A DNA stretch of 64,000 nucleotides from Rhodocyclales bacterium (GCA_026399435.1 JAPLQX010000046.1:1-64000); one strand, 5' to 3'; numbered from the stretch's first letter, positions 43,398-53,495 are shown. Notes: a model not told the origin generated them from the letters alone. Program-made: numbers and translations.

Positions 43398-44683
43398 TTT
43401 TGCAGCAGCGCGTAATAAAAGCCGTCATGTTCGGCATCGGGAAAATGTTGCAGTTGTGCATCGCGGGTTGTTGCACGGGTCGTGGTACAGGCGGCCGGCA
43501 GGCGTCGCGCATCGGCATGGCGGCCGACGAAGGCTTCTACCTGACGGGCATTCTCCTCCCCGAAAACCGAGCAGGTGGCATAAAGCATTTTGCCACCTGG
43601 GGCGAGAGTTCGCCACAGGGCATCGACAATTGTCCTTTGCGTCGCGGCGAATCCTGCGATGTCCGACTCGCGCCGCAGCCATTTTGCATCGGGATGGCGG
43701 CGCACCACGCCGGAGGCTGAACAGGGTACATCGGCCAGTATGCGGTCATAGGGGCGGCCATCCCACCAGGGTTCGACGGCGCGCGCATCGCCCACCTTCA
43801 CTGTGGCCGCGAGCCCCAACCGGTCGAGATTGCCGGTGATGCGGGCCGCGCGCAGGGGATCGGCATCGAGCGCGGTGAGATCGAGCTGCGCCGTTTCCAG
43901 CAAGTGCGCCGCCTTGCCGCCGGGCGCGGCGCAGGCATCCAGCACGCGCATGCCGTCATGCACGTCGAGCAGGCCCGCCGCGGCCTGCGCGCCCCAGTCC
44001 TGCACCGAGCACAGACCCGCGGCAAAGCCCGGGATGCGCTCCACCGGCAGCGGCTTGTCGATCAGGATGGCGCCGGCGTCGAGCGCGCGCACCGCAATCC
44101 CGGCGGCAGCCAGTTGCTGCAAGAAGTCGGCGCTGGTGGTACGGCGACGATTGACCCGCAGGCACAGCGGCGGGTGGGTATTGCCCGCAGCGAGGATGCT
44201 TTCCCAGTGCGCCGGATGGTCCTGCCACAGGCGCGCGATCCACCACGCCGGATGCTGCCAGCGCGCCACCGGATCGGCATCCGCCTGGGCCAGCAGCTCT
44301 TCGTGCCGGCGCAGGAAGTTGCGCAGCACGCCATTGACCAGTCCCTTGAACTGACCGCGCGCCAGCCGCGCCGCCGCGGTCACCGCCTGGTCGACGATGG
44401 TATGGGCTTCCTCCGGCCGCGCTTCGAGGCGCGCCAGCGCGACCAGCAACAGGCCGCGCGCCGCCGGGGCCTTGACCGGACGCTCGAGCAGCTGGCCGAG
44501 CACAAAATCGCCGCGACCACAGGCGCGCAGCGTGGCATAGGCCAGATCCATGGTCGCCGCCCGCAGCGGGCCCGGAAGGGCGGCGCGCGTCAGCGCGACG
44601 TCGAAATTGCGCCCGGCGAGCACTGCGGCAATCAGGCCGGCCGCCGCGTGCAAGGCCTCGGCCAGGGGAGGAAGCATCTGCAT
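43391..44683 (-). CDS. rsmB: 16S rRNA (cytosine967-C5)-methyltransferase RsmB
   Basis: A 430-residue rRNA methyltransferase. An N-terminal NusB-like RNA-binding domain (residues about 5-140) precedes the RsmB/NOP domain with SAM motif CAAPGGKAAHLLE and the two catalytic cysteines in DVPCSASGVVRRHPDAKW and YATCSVFGEEN. ATG 44683 precedes MQMLPPLAEAL; Met at 44677 is an alternative. It is the first of the rsmB-DUF4390-ntrYX-trkAH series. Confidence 0.95.
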   Translation of the reverse strand: MQMLPPLAEALHAAAGLIAAVLAGRNFDVALTRAALPGPLRAATMDLAYATLRACGRGDFVLGQLLERPVKAPAARGLLLVALARLEARPEEAHTIVDQAVTAAARLARGQFKGLVNGVLRNFLRRHEELLAQADADPVARWQHPAWWIARLWQDHPAHWESILAAGNTHPPLCLRVNRRRTTSADFLQQLAAAGIAVRALDAGAILIDKPLPVERIPGFAAGLCSVQDWGAQAAAGLLDVHDGMRVLDACAAPGGKAAHLLETAQLDLTALDADPLRAARITGNLDRLGLAATVKVGDARAVEPWWDGRPYDRILADVPCSASGVVRRHPDAKWLRRESDIAGFAATQRTIVDALWRTLAPGGKMLYATCSVFGEENARQVEAFVGRHADARRLPAACTTTRATTRDAQLQHFPDAEHDGFYYALLQKD

Positions 44684-44779
44684 GATGCAAGAATACCAGC
44701 CTGACCGCCGCCGGACAGACTGGGACACGAACAATCGCGTCCGCTACACTTCGGCCGTCCGTCTCCTGCACCTGCCTTC

Positions 44780-45388
44780 ATGACCCCCACCGCCGAGATT
44801 CCCCACAACCTGTCGGAAGACATCCAGGCGCTGCTCGTCGCGCCGCTGTTCGTCGCCTTTGCGGTGCTGCTGTTCCGGCAGGCAGGTTTGCTCACGGGCG
44901 GCACCGTCGGTCTCGCTTTCCTGATTCACTATGCCGCCGGCTGGCCGATGGGTGCCGTGCTGTTCGCGGTCAACCTGCCCTTCTACGTGTTCGCCGTGCG
45001 CGCCATGGGCTGGGAGTTTGCGGTCAAGACCTTTGTCGCGGTGAGCCTGCTGGCCATTTATACGGAGGCGCTGCCTGCGCTGATTTCGATCCAGAGCCTC
45101 AACACCCTGTTTGCCGCCGTCATGGGTGGATTCCTGATCGGCGTAGGCCTGCTGATCCTGATCCGGCACAAGGCCAGCCTGGGCGGACTCGGCGTGCTGG
45201 CGATCTATTTGCAGAAACGCAAGGGCTGGCCGGCCGGCAAGGTGCAGATGGCCGCGGACTGCGTCATCGTCGGCGCGGCGCTGCTGGTGCGCGATCCGTT
45301 CAGCGTGGGCCTGTCGATCATCGGCGCCGTGGCGCTCAATCTGGTGATCGCCGTCAATCACAAGGAAGGACGCTACGTCGGCGTGTGA
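44780..45388 (+). CDS. YitT family membrane protein
   Basis: A 202-residue membrane protein with about five TM helices; GGTVGLAFLIHYAAG and NLPFYVFAVRAMGWEFAVKTF are typical of the YitT/DUF161 family, but the soluble C-terminal domain of Bacillus YitT is missing. The function of the family is not established. It lies between rsmB and the radical SAM gene on the opposite strand from both, so this pair is an insertion in the usual fmt-rsmB arrangement. It ends 27 nt before the convergent radical SAM gene. Confidence 0.85.
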   Translation: MTPTAEIPHNLSEDIQALLVAPLFVAFAVLLFRQAGLLTGGTVGLAFLIHYAAGWPMGAVLFAVNLPFYVFAVRAMGWEFAVKTFVAVSLLAIYTEALPALISIQSLNTLFAAVMGGFLIGVGLLILIRHKASLGGLGVLAIYLQKRKGWPAGKVQMAADCVIVGAALLVRDPFSVGLSIIGAVALNLVIAVNHKEGRYVGV

Positions 45389-45415
45389 GCTGGCGCCGAT
45401 GCGCACGGCCTGACG

Positions 45416-46588
45416 TCAGGGCATGATTTCAACGTATTCATACACCTCGGCGTTCAGCAGCCGCTGGCGCAGTGGCAGCGGCAGGCGCGCGAACCACTCC
45501 CGGGGATTGTGGCGGTCGATTTCGCGGCCCATGAAACGAAGCAGATCGCAGATCGGCTCGACGACGTTCTGCCGGTAGCGTTCGTCCTTCCTGACGTAGC
45601 CCAGGTAGAGGTTCTTCATGCAGTTGCGCCGGCACCAGGGGAAGGCTTCGCAGCCTTCGCAGGGCATGTCGGCGTGCGGCTGCAGGGGGCTGGCGCGCAG
45701 CCAGTTGCCCTGTATCTCGCCCATCCGCATGTCGGGCACGTACATCATGTCGGGACAGGGGTAAATCTGGCCGTTGGGCATGACATTGAGCAGGTGAGTC
45801 GACACGCGGCATTGCGTGAGGCCGGCGTAGAGCTCGATGCCGCGATTGGGCAGCAGCTTGTTCCTGACGATGCCCATCAGCGGCACCAGCGGATACAGAT
45901 CGTCGGTGCGGGCGAAGAACTTGTCGATCAGCTGCACCAGCACCGCTTTGCGCCGCTCGACCGAATCGTCGGCGTACATTTCGTCGGCGACGAACTGCCA
46001 GTAGAGGTAATCGAAGGTTTCGGCCAGCCCGTCGAGTTCCTCGAAGCTAGTCGCCGGATTGCCCCAGGTCACGCGCGCCGTCAGCGTGCCGCCGACCTTC
46101 TCGCGAATGCTGTTCACGTTGCGGATCACGCTGGCCCAGATGCCACGTCCGCGATAGGCGTCGGTGATTTCCTCGCCGCCGTCGATCGACACCAGGATGT
46201 TCGACAACCGCGCCAGCGCCCAGTCGGGCAGGCTGTCGAGCAGGGTGCCGTTGGTCTGAAGCTGGAAGCGGAACTGCGGGAAACGCTGCATCACCTCGAG
46301 CAGCATGCCCTTGTTGAGCGTCGGCTCGCCGCCGTAGAAGGTCACATAGACCTCCTTGTCGGCGAGATGACGGTCGACGAAGGCGGCGAGCTGGTCGATG
46401 TCGTACTTGAGCTCGGTCTGCGAGCCGAGCACTTCGCCGACGCCAAGCGAGCAATAGGTGCATTTCAGGTTGCACTTCAGGGTCGTCAGCAATTGCAGCT
46501 CGACACGACCGCCGATGATCGGCGCGACGGCCGAAAGGGAGCAGGTTGGCGTCGTCCGCGACGGTACTAAAGAGACGGTGCTATGCAT
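45416..46588 (-). CDS. Radical SAM/SPASM domain protein
   Basis: A 390-residue radical SAM enzyme. The cluster motif is CNLKCTYC (Cys39, Cys43, Cys46) with GGEPTLN downstream. The C-terminal SPASM-like region has Cys in LTQCRVSTH, IYPCPDM and the set CEGCEAFPWCRRNC, which would hold auxiliary Fe-S clusters. Such enzymes typically modify a peptide or act as anaerobic sulfatase-maturing or peptide-cyclising enzymes; no precursor peptide or peptidase is next to it, so the substrate is unknown. It starts 10 nt after the fmt stop, where related genomes have no such gene. Confidence 0.85.
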   Translation of the reverse strand: MHSTVSLVPSRTTPTCSLSAVAPIIGGRVELQLLTTLKCNLKCTYCSLGVGEVLGSQTELKYDIDQLAAFVDRHLADKEVYVTFYGGEPTLNKGMLLEVMQRFPQFRFQLQTNGTLLDSLPDWALARLSNILVSIDGGEEITDAYRGRGIWASVIRNVNSIREKVGGTLTARVTWGNPATSFEELDGLAETFDYLYWQFVADEMYADDSVERRKAVLVQLIDKFFARTDDLYPLVPLMGIVRNKLLPNRGIELYAGLTQCRVSTHLLNVMPNGQIYPCPDMMYVPDMRMGEIQGNWLRASPLQPHADMPCEGCEAFPWCRRNCMKNLYLGYVRKDERYRQNVVEPICDLLRFMGREIDRHNPREWFARLPLPLRQRLLNAEVYEYVEIMP

Positions 46589-46597
46589 GGGCGTAGC

Positions 46598-47515
46598 TCA
46601 ATCCGGCCGCAGGGGAGTGCCGTGCAGGAAGTCGGCGCTGGCGAGACGGCGACCGCCGGACTTTTGCAGTTCGATGAGACGCAGGGCGGCTTCACCGCAG
46701 GCCACCACAATTCCGCCGGCATCGGCCGCCAACACCTGGCCTGCCCGGCCGCTGGCGGCAAGCACTTCGCCACGCCAGACTTTGACCGGCTCACCGGCCA
46801 GCGTCACTACCGCTCCGGGAAAGGGATTGAAGGCGCGAAGCTTGCGCGCCAGGATTTCTGCGGGCTGATTCCAGTCCAGCCTGGCCTCGGCCTTGTCGAT
46901 CTTCGCCGCGTAGGTCACGCCGGTGTCGGGCTGAGGCATGGCGGCCAACTGATCGAAACGCGCCAGCGCCTCGACCACAAGCTTTCCGCCGAGTTCGGCG
47001 AGGCGGTCGTGCAGGCTGCCGGTGGTGTCCTGCGTGCCGATCTCGATGGCATCCGACAGCAGCATCGGGCCGGTGTCCAGCCCGGCTTCCATCTTCATTA
47101 TCGTGATGCCGGTCTGCGCATCGCCCGCCTCGATGGCGCGATGAATCGGCGCCGCACCGCGCCAGCGCGGCAGCAGCGACGCATGAATGTTGATGCAGCC
47201 GCGCCGCGGCAGATCGAGCACGGCCTGCGGCAGAATCAGGCCATAGGCGGCGACCACCATGAGTTCGGCACCCTGCTCCGTACAGGCGGCACGGATCGGC
47301 TCATGGGTCGCCGGGTCCTTGAGGCGCTCGGGCTGAAACAGGGGAATGCCGTGGGTCAGTGCGACATTCTTGACGGCCGACGCCTGCAGGACCATTCCGC
47401 GCCCGGCAGGGCGGTCAGGCTGGGTCAACACCAGCAGGACCTGATGTCCAGCTGCAATCAGCGCTTCCAGCGCGCGCGCAGCAAAGTCCGGCGTGCCGGC
47501 GAAAATTATTTTCAC
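46598..47515 (-). CDS. fmt: Methionyl-tRNA formyltransferase
   Basis: A 305-residue enzyme that formylates initiator Met-tRNA. N-terminal [20 protein letters not shown], the catalytic region with [18 protein letters not shown] and the C-terminal domain ([36 protein letters not shown]). The start is GTG 47515, overlapping the def stop by one base. The motif AAGTCGGCGCTGGCGAGACG at its 3' end resembles the dispersed repeat but follows from the conserved RRxxSADFL peptide. Confidence 0.95.
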   Translation of the reverse strand: MKIIFAGTPDFAARALEALIAAGHQVLLVLTQPDRPAGRGMVLQASAVKNVALTHGIPLFQPERLKDPATHEPIRAACTEQGAELMVVAAYGLILPQAVLDLPRRGCINIHASLLPRWRGAAPIHRAIEAGDAQTGITIMKMEAGLDTGPMLLSDAIEIGTQDTTGSLHDRLAELGGKLVVEALARFDQLAAMPQPDTGVTYAAKIDKAEARLDWNQPAEILARKLRAFNPFPGAVVTLAGEPVKVWRGEVLAASGRAGQVLAADAGGIVVACGEAALRLIELQKSGGRRLASADFLHGTPLRPD

Positions 47516-48018
47516 TAAAAGGTCTCGCGCGCCTGCTTGATCAGCTTGCTCCTGATCCGCGTCTGCTTGAGGCGCGAGAGGTACTCGACGAAGACCTTGC
47601 CTTCCAGGTGATCCATTTCGTGCTGGATGCACACTGCGAGCAGATCATCGGCCTCCAGTTCGAAGGGCTTGCCATCCAGCCCCAGGGCACGCACCCTGAC
47701 ATGGCTGGCGCGCTTCACCGTTTCGTAGATGCCTGGCACCGACAGACAGCCTTCCTCGCCTTCGCACTCGCCCGATTTTTCCAGCAGCTCGGGGTTGATG
47801 AAGGTCTGCAACTGCGACTTGTCGTCCGAGACATCGATCACGATCAGGCGCAGGTGCTCGTCCACCTGGGACGCGGCAAGTCCGATGCCGGGCGCGGCAT
47901 ACATGGTCTCGGCCATGTCGGCGGCAAGCTGGCGGATGCGCGTATCCACCTCCGCGACAGGTGTCGCGTGGCGGTGCAGCCGCGGATCGGGGTAACGCAA
48001 AATAGGCAATAGGGCCAT
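47515..48018 (-). CDS. def: Peptide deformylase
   Basis: A 167-residue metalloenzyme removing the formyl group from nascent chains. Three family motifs: [18 protein letters not shown] and [15 protein letters not shown] (metal ligands Cys and two His). ATG 48018 was chosen because it begins the usual [11 protein letters not shown] start; an upstream in-frame start reaches 48120 but is not conserved. It forms the def-fmt operon and is divergent from the LysM gene. Confidence 0.95.
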   Translation of the reverse strand: MALLPILRYPDPRLHRHATPVAEVDTRIRQLAADMAETMYAAPGIGLAASQVDEHLRLIVIDVSDDKSQLQTFINPELLEKSGECEGEEGCLSVPGIYETVKRASHVRVRALGLDGKPFELEADDLLAVCIQHEMDHLEGKVFVEYLSRLKQTRIRSKLIKQARETF

Positions 48019-48123
48019 GAAACCGCTCTTGAAAGAATTGATGCTGGGGAAATTGTCGGGCAGAATCGGCGGATACTCGGGTGGTTCGCCATCCACATAG
48101 ACACTCGGCCAGGAGATCACGCC

Positions 48124-49140
48124 ATGCGTCGCATTATATCTGCGCTGCTCATCACCATTTCAACCTCTGTAGCATTAGCACAAGGAGCCAAGCCGCTGGA
48201 ACTGGCCGACGGAGCGCCCGACCGGCACATCGTGACGTCTGGCGACACCCTGTGGGGAATCTCCGCCAAATTCCTCAAGGATCCCTACCGCTGGGGTGAG
48301 TTGTGGAAGATGAACGCGGAAGAAATCAAGAACCCGCACCGCATCTACCCGGGCCAGGTCATCGTGCTCGACAAGAGCGGCGCTGAGCCACGGCTCAAGC
48401 TGGTAACAGTGACCGAACCGCGTCGCGAGTACGTCGAGCCATTGCGCAAGGGCATCCCCTCGATCCCGCCGCAGGATATCGAACCCTTTCTCAGCGAGCC
48501 GCGGGTGCTGGACGAAAGCGGGCTCGCTGCAGCGCCGCGCGTGGTGGCCCTGCAGGACGACCGCGTGATAGCCGGCGCCAGCGACACCATCTATACCACC
48601 GAGGTCACCACCCCGGACAAAATCTGGCAGCTGTTCCGCCCCGGCAAGCCGCTGCTCGACCCGGACACCAAGGAGACGCTTGGACACGAAGCGGTGTTTC
48701 TCGGCACCGCGCGCATGACCCTGGGCGGCAACCCGTCAAGCTTCCTGGTACTCACCTCGAAACAGGAGATCGTCCGTGACGACCGCCTGCTGGTCGCGCC
48801 GCGCCAGGATGTGGTGAATTACATCCCGCACGCACCGGGCAAGATGATCCAGGCCAAGGTGCTCGCCATATACGGTGGAGTGAACTTCGGCGGTCCGCAG
48901 TCGGTGATCACGCTCAATCGCGGCAAGGCCGACGGGCTGGAACCTGGCCACGTGCTGGCCGCTGATCTGGCCGGCGCCGAGGTCAGCAACCGCTACGAGG
49001 GCTCGAAGACCAACTACCGGTTGCCTGACGCCCGCAATGGCCTGCTGTTCGTCTTCCGCGTGTTCGACCGGGTGTCCTACGCCCTGGTGATGAACGCGAC
49101 GCATCCTGTCGTGGTCGGCGACACCGTGCGCACCCCCTGA
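48124..49140 (+). CDS. LysM domain periplasmic protein
   Basis: A 338-residue exported protein: signal peptide (residues 1-20), then a LysM domain [49 protein letters not shown] (about 36-83) that binds peptidoglycan, and a C-terminal region of unknown fold rich in beta strands. The usual neighbour of dprA in betaproteobacteria. It is divergent from def and 23 nt upstream of dprA. Confidence 0.88.
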   Translation: MRRIISALLITISTSVALAQGAKPLELADGAPDRHIVTSGDTLWGISAKFLKDPYRWGELWKMNAEEIKNPHRIYPGQVIVLDKSGAEPRLKLVTVTEPRREYVEPLRKGIPSIPPQDIEPFLSEPRVLDESGLAAAPRVVALQDDRVIAGASDTIYTTEVTTPDKIWQLFRPGKPLLDPDTKETLGHEAVFLGTARMTLGGNPSSFLVLTSKQEIVRDDRLLVAPRQDVVNYIPHAPGKMIQAKVLAIYGGVNFGGPQSVITLNRGKADGLEPGHVLAADLAGAEVSNRYEGSKTNYRLPDARNGLLFVFRVFDRVSYALVMNATHPVVVGDTVRTP

Positions 49141-49163
49141 CGCCGGCGCAAAGCTCTGGGTTC

Positions 49164-50261
49164 ATGACGACGGATCGCCGAGAACTCGCTTCCTGGCTCC
49201 GTCTCACGCTGATCCCCGGCGTCGGCGGCGAAGCGCGGCGTGCGCTGCTCAAGGCCTTCGGCTTGCCGCAGGCGATCTTCGAGGCGGGGCCGCGGGCCCT
49301 ATCCGCAAGCATCGACCCGGCGCTGGCCGAGCGCCTGCTGAGCCATGAGTGCGCGGCCGAGGTCGAAGCGGCGCTGGACTGGGCGGCCCAGCCCGGCAAT
49401 CGGCTGCTGACTCTGGCCGATGCCGACTACCCGCAAAGCCTGTTGAGTGCCGACGACCCGCCGGTGCTGCTCTACGCCAAGGGTGACACCGCAACCCTCA
49501 ATCGCCCGATGCTGGCCGTGGTCGGCAGCCGCAACGCGACTGCGCAGGGCGTGCGCGATGCCGAGGCCTTCGCGCAAGCGCTGGGCGATGCCGGGCTGAC
49601 TATCGTCAGCGGCTTGGCGCTGGGCATCGATGCGGCCGCCCATCGCGGCGCGCTGGCGACGGCCGCGGGCACGGTGGCAGTGATCGGCACCGGGGCCGAC
49701 CGACTCTACCCGGCACGCAACGAAGCCCTGGCCCGCGCCATTGCCGAAAAGGGCGTCGTCCTCAGCGAATTCCCGCTCGGCACGCCGGCACTGGGGTCGA
49801 ACTTCCCGCGCCGCAACCGCATCATCGCCGGCCTCGGCCTGGGCTGCCTGGTGGTCGAAGCGGCGCTGCGCAGCGGCTCGCTGATCACTGCCCGACTGGC
49901 CGCGGAAAGCGGGCGCGAGGTGTTTGCGATTCCGGGTTCGATCCACTCGCCACTGTCGCGCGGCTGCCATCAGTTGATTCGCCAGGGTGCGAAGCTGGTC
50001 GAATCGGCACAGGACATCCTCGAAGAATTGCGCTGGGAAGCGCCCCCTGCCGCGAGCACTACCGGTGGCCAAGCCTCGGTGGTACGAGATGACAGCGAAC
50101 AGCAAGTGCTCGCTTTTCTGGGTGATGCTCCCTGCTCCCTCGACACGCTTTCCGCGCGCAGCGGCTTGACGCCCGCCGACCTTCTTGCCATGCTGTTGCC
50201 CATGGAACTCGCCGGCCGGGTAGCCCAATTACCCGGCGGCCTCTACCAAAGACTGCATTGA
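49164..50261 (+). CDS. dprA: DNA-processing protein DprA
   Basis: A 365-residue DprA that loads RecA on incoming single-stranded DNA in transformation. An N-terminal SAM-like region precedes the Rossmann-type DprA core with VVGSRNATAQGVRDAEAFAQALG, GLALGIDAAAHRGAL, GTGADRLYPARNEALARAIAEKG and a C-terminal winged-helix (LDTLSARSGLTPADLLAMLLPMELAGRVAQLPGG). The frame is intact, so the cell may be transformable. It is followed by smg after 5 nt. Confidence 0.94.
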   Translation: MTTDRRELASWLRLTLIPGVGGEARRALLKAFGLPQAIFEAGPRALSASIDPALAERLLSHECAAEVEAALDWAAQPGNRLLTLADADYPQSLLSADDPPVLLYAKGDTATLNRPMLAVVGSRNATAQGVRDAEAFAQALGDAGLTIVSGLALGIDAAAHRGALATAAGTVAVIGTGADRLYPARNEALARAIAEKGVVLSEFPLGTPALGSNFPRRNRIIAGLGLGCLVVEAALRSGSLITARLAAESGREVFAIPGSIHSPLSRGCHQLIRQGAKLVESAQDILEELRWEAPPAASTTGGQASVVRDDSEQQVLAFLGDAPCSLDTLSARSGLTPADLLAMLLPMELAGRVAQLPGGLYQRLH

Positions 50262-50266
50262 CAATC

Positions 50267-50755
50267 ATGATCGATATTCTTGTTTACCTGTTCGAAAACT
50301 ACCTGCCCGATGCCTGCCCGGAACCTGCGGCGCTGGCCAAAAAACTTTCGGCGGCGGGTTTCGGCAGCGACGACATCACCGCGGCGCTGTCCTGGCTCGA
50401 CGGCCTTGCCGGCGAAGAGAGCGGGCGTTGCCGCAGCCCGGCGCTCGCCAGTTCCATGAGGATTTACGACGAGGAAGAACAGGAACGGCTCTCCGCCACC
50501 TGCCGCGGCTTCATCACCTTTCTGGAACAACACGACGCCGTCGATGCTCCCCTGCGCGAAGCCATCATCGGGCGCGCCTTGGCCTTGCCGGACGCTGAGG
50601 TCAGCCTCGACCGGCTCAAGGTGATCGTGCTCGCCGTGATCTGGCGCTACCGCCACGAAGTCGATGCCCTGATCCTCGAGGAGCTCCTCGCCGAGGACAG
50701 CGAGGACCAGGATTTCGGTGGCGGCGACGACGTCGCGCGTATCCTGCTGAATTAA
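50267..50755 (+). CDS. smg: Smg family protein (DUF494)
   Basis: A 162-residue small protein of the Smg/DUF494 family: MIDILVYLFENYLP at the N-terminus, then AGFGSDDITAALSWLDGL and the coil-rich RIYDEEEQERLSATCRGFITFLEQ. Smg is always near dprA and topA/topB and its role is not known. ATG 50267; TTG 50258 would be nine bases upstream. Confidence 0.9.
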   Translation: MIDILVYLFENYLPDACPEPAALAKKLSAAGFGSDDITAALSWLDGLAGEESGRCRSPALASSMRIYDEEEQERLSATCRGFITFLEQHDAVDAPLREAIIGRALALPDAEVSLDRLKVIVLAVIWRYRHEVDALILEELLAEDSEDQDFGGGDDVARILLN

Positions 50756-50840
50756 GCCCCCGCTTGCCTAATTGAGAGAGGCGCGCTTATGATGCGCCGC
50801 TCCCGATCGTGTATTGGCCCCTGGAATCGCCGAAAAAACA

Positions 50841-53495
50841 ATGTCAAAGCAACTGATCATCGCCGAGAAACCTTCCGTCGCCCAGGACATTGCCAAGGCG
50901 CTGGGCGGCTTTACCCGCACCGGCGACTACTTCGAGAGCGACGACTATGTGTTGTCCTCGGCCATCGGCCATCTGCTGGAACTGGCAGTACCGGAGGAAT
51001 ACGACGTCAAGCGCGGCAAGTGGAGTTTTACCCACCTGCCGATGATTCCGCCGCATTTCGCGTTGAATCCGATCGAGAGAACGCAGGAACGCTTGCGTCT
51101 GCTGACCCGCCTGATCAAGCGCAAGGACGTCACCGGCCTGGTCAATGCCTGTGACGCCGGACGCGAAGGCGAGTTGATTTTCCGCTACGTGGCGCAGCAC
51201 GCGCTGGGCGCCAAGCAGAAGCCGGTGCGCCGTCTGTGGCTGCAGTCGATGACCAGCACCGCGATTCGCGACGGCTTCGCCCACTTGCGCACCGACCATG
51301 AAATGCTGCCGCTGGCCGATGCCGCGCGTTGCCGCTCGGAAGCCGACTGGCTGATCGGTATCAACGGCACGCGCGCCATGACCGCCTTCAATTCGAAGGA
51401 AGGCGGCTTCTACAAGACGCCGGTGGGCCGCGTGCAGACACCGACCCTGGCGATCATGGTCGAACGCGAAGGCCGCATCCGCGCCTTTGTTTCGCGCGAC
51501 TACTGGGAAGTCGAAGGTGAATTCCAGTGCCTCGCCGGCACCTACCGCGGCCGCTGGTTCGACGAAAAGTTCAAGAAGGCCGCAGACGAGCACGCCCGTG
51601 CCGAGCGTCTCTGGGACCAGGGACGCGCCGAAGCCCTGCGCAAGAAATGCCTCGGCCAGCACGGCACGGTGGAAGAGGAAAGCAAGCCCAAGACCGAAGC
51701 CTGCCCGATGCTCTACGACCTCACCTCGCTGCAGCGCGAGGCCAACGGCCGCTTCGGCTTCTCCGCCAAGAACACCTTGGGGCTGGCCCAGGCGCTTTAC
51801 GAAAAGCACAAGGCGCTGACCTACCCGCGGACCGACGCCCGCCACTTGCCCGAGGACTATATCGGCACGGTCAAGGAAACCCTCGCCGCGATGGCTGGCA
51901 CGCCCTACGCCACCTTCGCCGGCGCGATCATCAAGAACGGCTGGGTGCATCCGAACAAGCGCATTTTCAACAATGCCAAGATCTCGGACCACTTCGCCAT
52001 CATCCCCACTGGTGCCGCGCCGAAGAACCTTTCCGAGCCGGAACAGAAGATTTACGACTTGGTAACCAAGCGTTTCCTCGCCATCTTCTATCCGTCGGCC
52101 GAGTACAACATCACCACGCGCATCACCCGCATCGAGCAGGAAGCCTTCAAGACCGAAGGTAAGGTGCTGGTGACGCCGGGCTGGCTCGCCGTGTATGGCA
52201 AGGAATCGCAGGAGACGCGCGAAGACGCCGGCGAGAACCTGAATCTGCCGCCGCTGGAAAAGAACGAACGCGTCTGGGCCAAGGATGTCGAGGTCAAGGC
52301 GAAGACAACTCAGCCGCCGCCGCGCTTCACGGAAGCCACGCTGCTCACCGCGATGGAAGGTGCCGGCAAGCTGATCGAGGACGAGGAACTGCGCGAAGCC
52401 ATGTCCGAGCGCGGCCTCGGCACGCCGGCGACGCGCGCCGCGACGATCGAGGGCCTGCTGGCCGAGGAATACCTGCACCGCAACGGTCGTGAGTTGCAAC
52501 CAACGGCCAAGGCCTTTTCGCTGCTGTTCGCGCTGGAGAACCTCGGCGTAGACGAAATCCGTTCGCCCGAGCTGACCGGCGAATGGGAATACAAGCTCAA
52601 GGAAATGGAGCACGGCCGTCTCGGCCGCGACGAGTTCATGAACCACATCATGGACAAGACGCGCGAGATGGTCGAGCGCATCAAGACCGGCGAACTGCCC
52701 GAAGCTGCCTTCTCGACGCTGAAGACACCCTGCCCGCGCTGCGGCGGAGTGATCCAGGAGAATTACAAGAAGTTCCAGTGCAAGTCCTGCGACTACAGCC
52801 TGTGGAAGATCGTCGCCAGCCGGCAATGGGAGCCGGAGGAAATGGACCAACTGCTCACCAATCGCGTGATCGGTCCGCTGCAGGGCTTCCGCAGCAAGAT
52901 GGGGCGCCCCTTCGCGGCGATGATCAAGCTCAAGGAAGACCACACACCCGAGTTCGATTTCGGCCAGTCGGATGCCGACGCCGATGCCGAGGAAGTGGAT
53001 TTCTCGGCACAGGAAGCGCTGGGCGCCTGCCCCAAATGCGGCGGGCGAGTCTTCGAACACGGCATGGCCTATGTCTGCGAAAAGGCCGTGGGCGCCGGGA
53101 AGACCTGCGATTTCCGTTCCGGCAAGGTGATCCTGCAACAGGAAGTCGCCCGCGCCGACATGCAGAAGCTGTTGGAAACCGGCAAGACCAACCTGCTCAA
53201 GGGTTTCATCTCCAACAAGACGCGGCGCAAGTTTTCCGCCTACCTGGTGCGCGATCCGGCCACCGGCAAGGTTGGGTTCGAGTTCGAACCGAGGGCGCCG
53301 AAAGTCGGGGCAAAACCAGGGACCAAGACGGCCGAGGCAAAGCCCGCAAGCGCAAAAGTCGGCGCTGGCGATACGGCGAAAGAGACCGCAGTCAAGAAGG
53401 CCGCCGTGAAGAAGCCCGCGGCAAAGAAACCCGCAGCAAAGAAACCGGCCGCCAAGCCCGCGGCTAAAAAACCGGCGGTAAAGAAGGCCGAATGA
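50841..53495 (+). CDS. topB: DNA topoisomerase III (TopB)
   Basis: An 884-residue type IA topoisomerase. The TOPRIM domain has IIAEKPSVAQDIAKALGG and DAGREGELIFRYV; the catalytic Tyr328 is in LTYPRTDARHL (same number as E. coli TopB). Zinc motifs follow (CPRCGGVIQENYKKFQCKSCDY, CPKCGGRVFEHGMAYVCE). The last 70 or so residues are a Lys/Ala/Pro-rich basic tail (KPAAKKPAAKKPAAKPAAKK) that could bind DNA. A copy of the dispersed repeat (53355-53381) lies in frame in this tail (KVGAGDTAK). ATG 50841; a longer start is not conserved. Confidence 0.95.
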   Translation: MSKQLIIAEKPSVAQDIAKALGGFTRTGDYFESDDYVLSSAIGHLLELAVPEEYDVKRGKWSFTHLPMIPPHFALNPIERTQERLRLLTRLIKRKDVTGLVNACDAGREGELIFRYVAQHALGAKQKPVRRLWLQSMTSTAIRDGFAHLRTDHEMLPLADAARCRSEADWLIGINGTRAMTAFNSKEGGFYKTPVGRVQTPTLAIMVEREGRIRAFVSRDYWEVEGEFQCLAGTYRGRWFDEKFKKAADEHARAERLWDQGRAEALRKKCLGQHGTVEEESKPKTEACPMLYDLTSLQREANGRFGFSAKNTLGLAQALYEKHKALTYPRTDARHLPEDYIGTVKETLAAMAGTPYATFAGAIIKNGWVHPNKRIFNNAKISDHFAIIPTGAAPKNLSEPEQKIYDLVTKRFLAIFYPSAEYNITTRITRIEQEAFKTEGKVLVTPGWLAVYGKESQETREDAGENLNLPPLEKNERVWAKDVEVKAKTTQPPPRFTEATLLTAMEGAGKLIEDEELREAMSERGLGTPATRAATIEGLLAEEYLHRNGRELQPTAKAFSLLFALENLGVDEIRSPELTGEWEYKLKEMEHGRLGRDEFMNHIMDKTREMVERIKTGELPEAAFSTLKTPCPRCGGVIQENYKKFQCKSCDYSLWKIVASRQWEPEEMDQLLTNRVIGPLQGFRSKMGRPFAAMIKLKEDHTPEFDFGQSDADADAEEVDFSAQEALGACPKCGGRVFEHGMAYVCEKAVGAGKTCDFRSGKVILQQEVARADMQKLLETGKTNLLKGFISNKTRRKFSAYLVRDPATGKVGFEFEPRAPKVGAKPGTKTAEAKPASAKVGAGDTAKETAVKKAAVKKPAAKKPAAKKPAAKPAAKKPAVKKAE
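53355..53381 (+). repeat. Dispersed repeat inside the topB tail
   Basis: A 27-nt copy starting AAAGTCGGCGCTGGCGATAC and ending GGCGAAA, in frame within the low-complexity C-terminal tail. Its last 21 bases are identical to the copy in asmA (27547-27567) and the first part matches the intergenic copy at 16558 with one difference. Confidence 0.7.

Noticed and set aside
44125-44146. Match to the dispersed repeat in rsmB (AGTCGGCGCTGGTGGTACGG)
   Set aside because: Encodes the family-typical RRTTSADFL on the minus strand, so similarity is likely convergent.
46629-46652. Match to the dispersed repeat in fmt
   Set aside because: Encodes RRLASADFL, a conserved Fmt motif; the bases follow from the protein.
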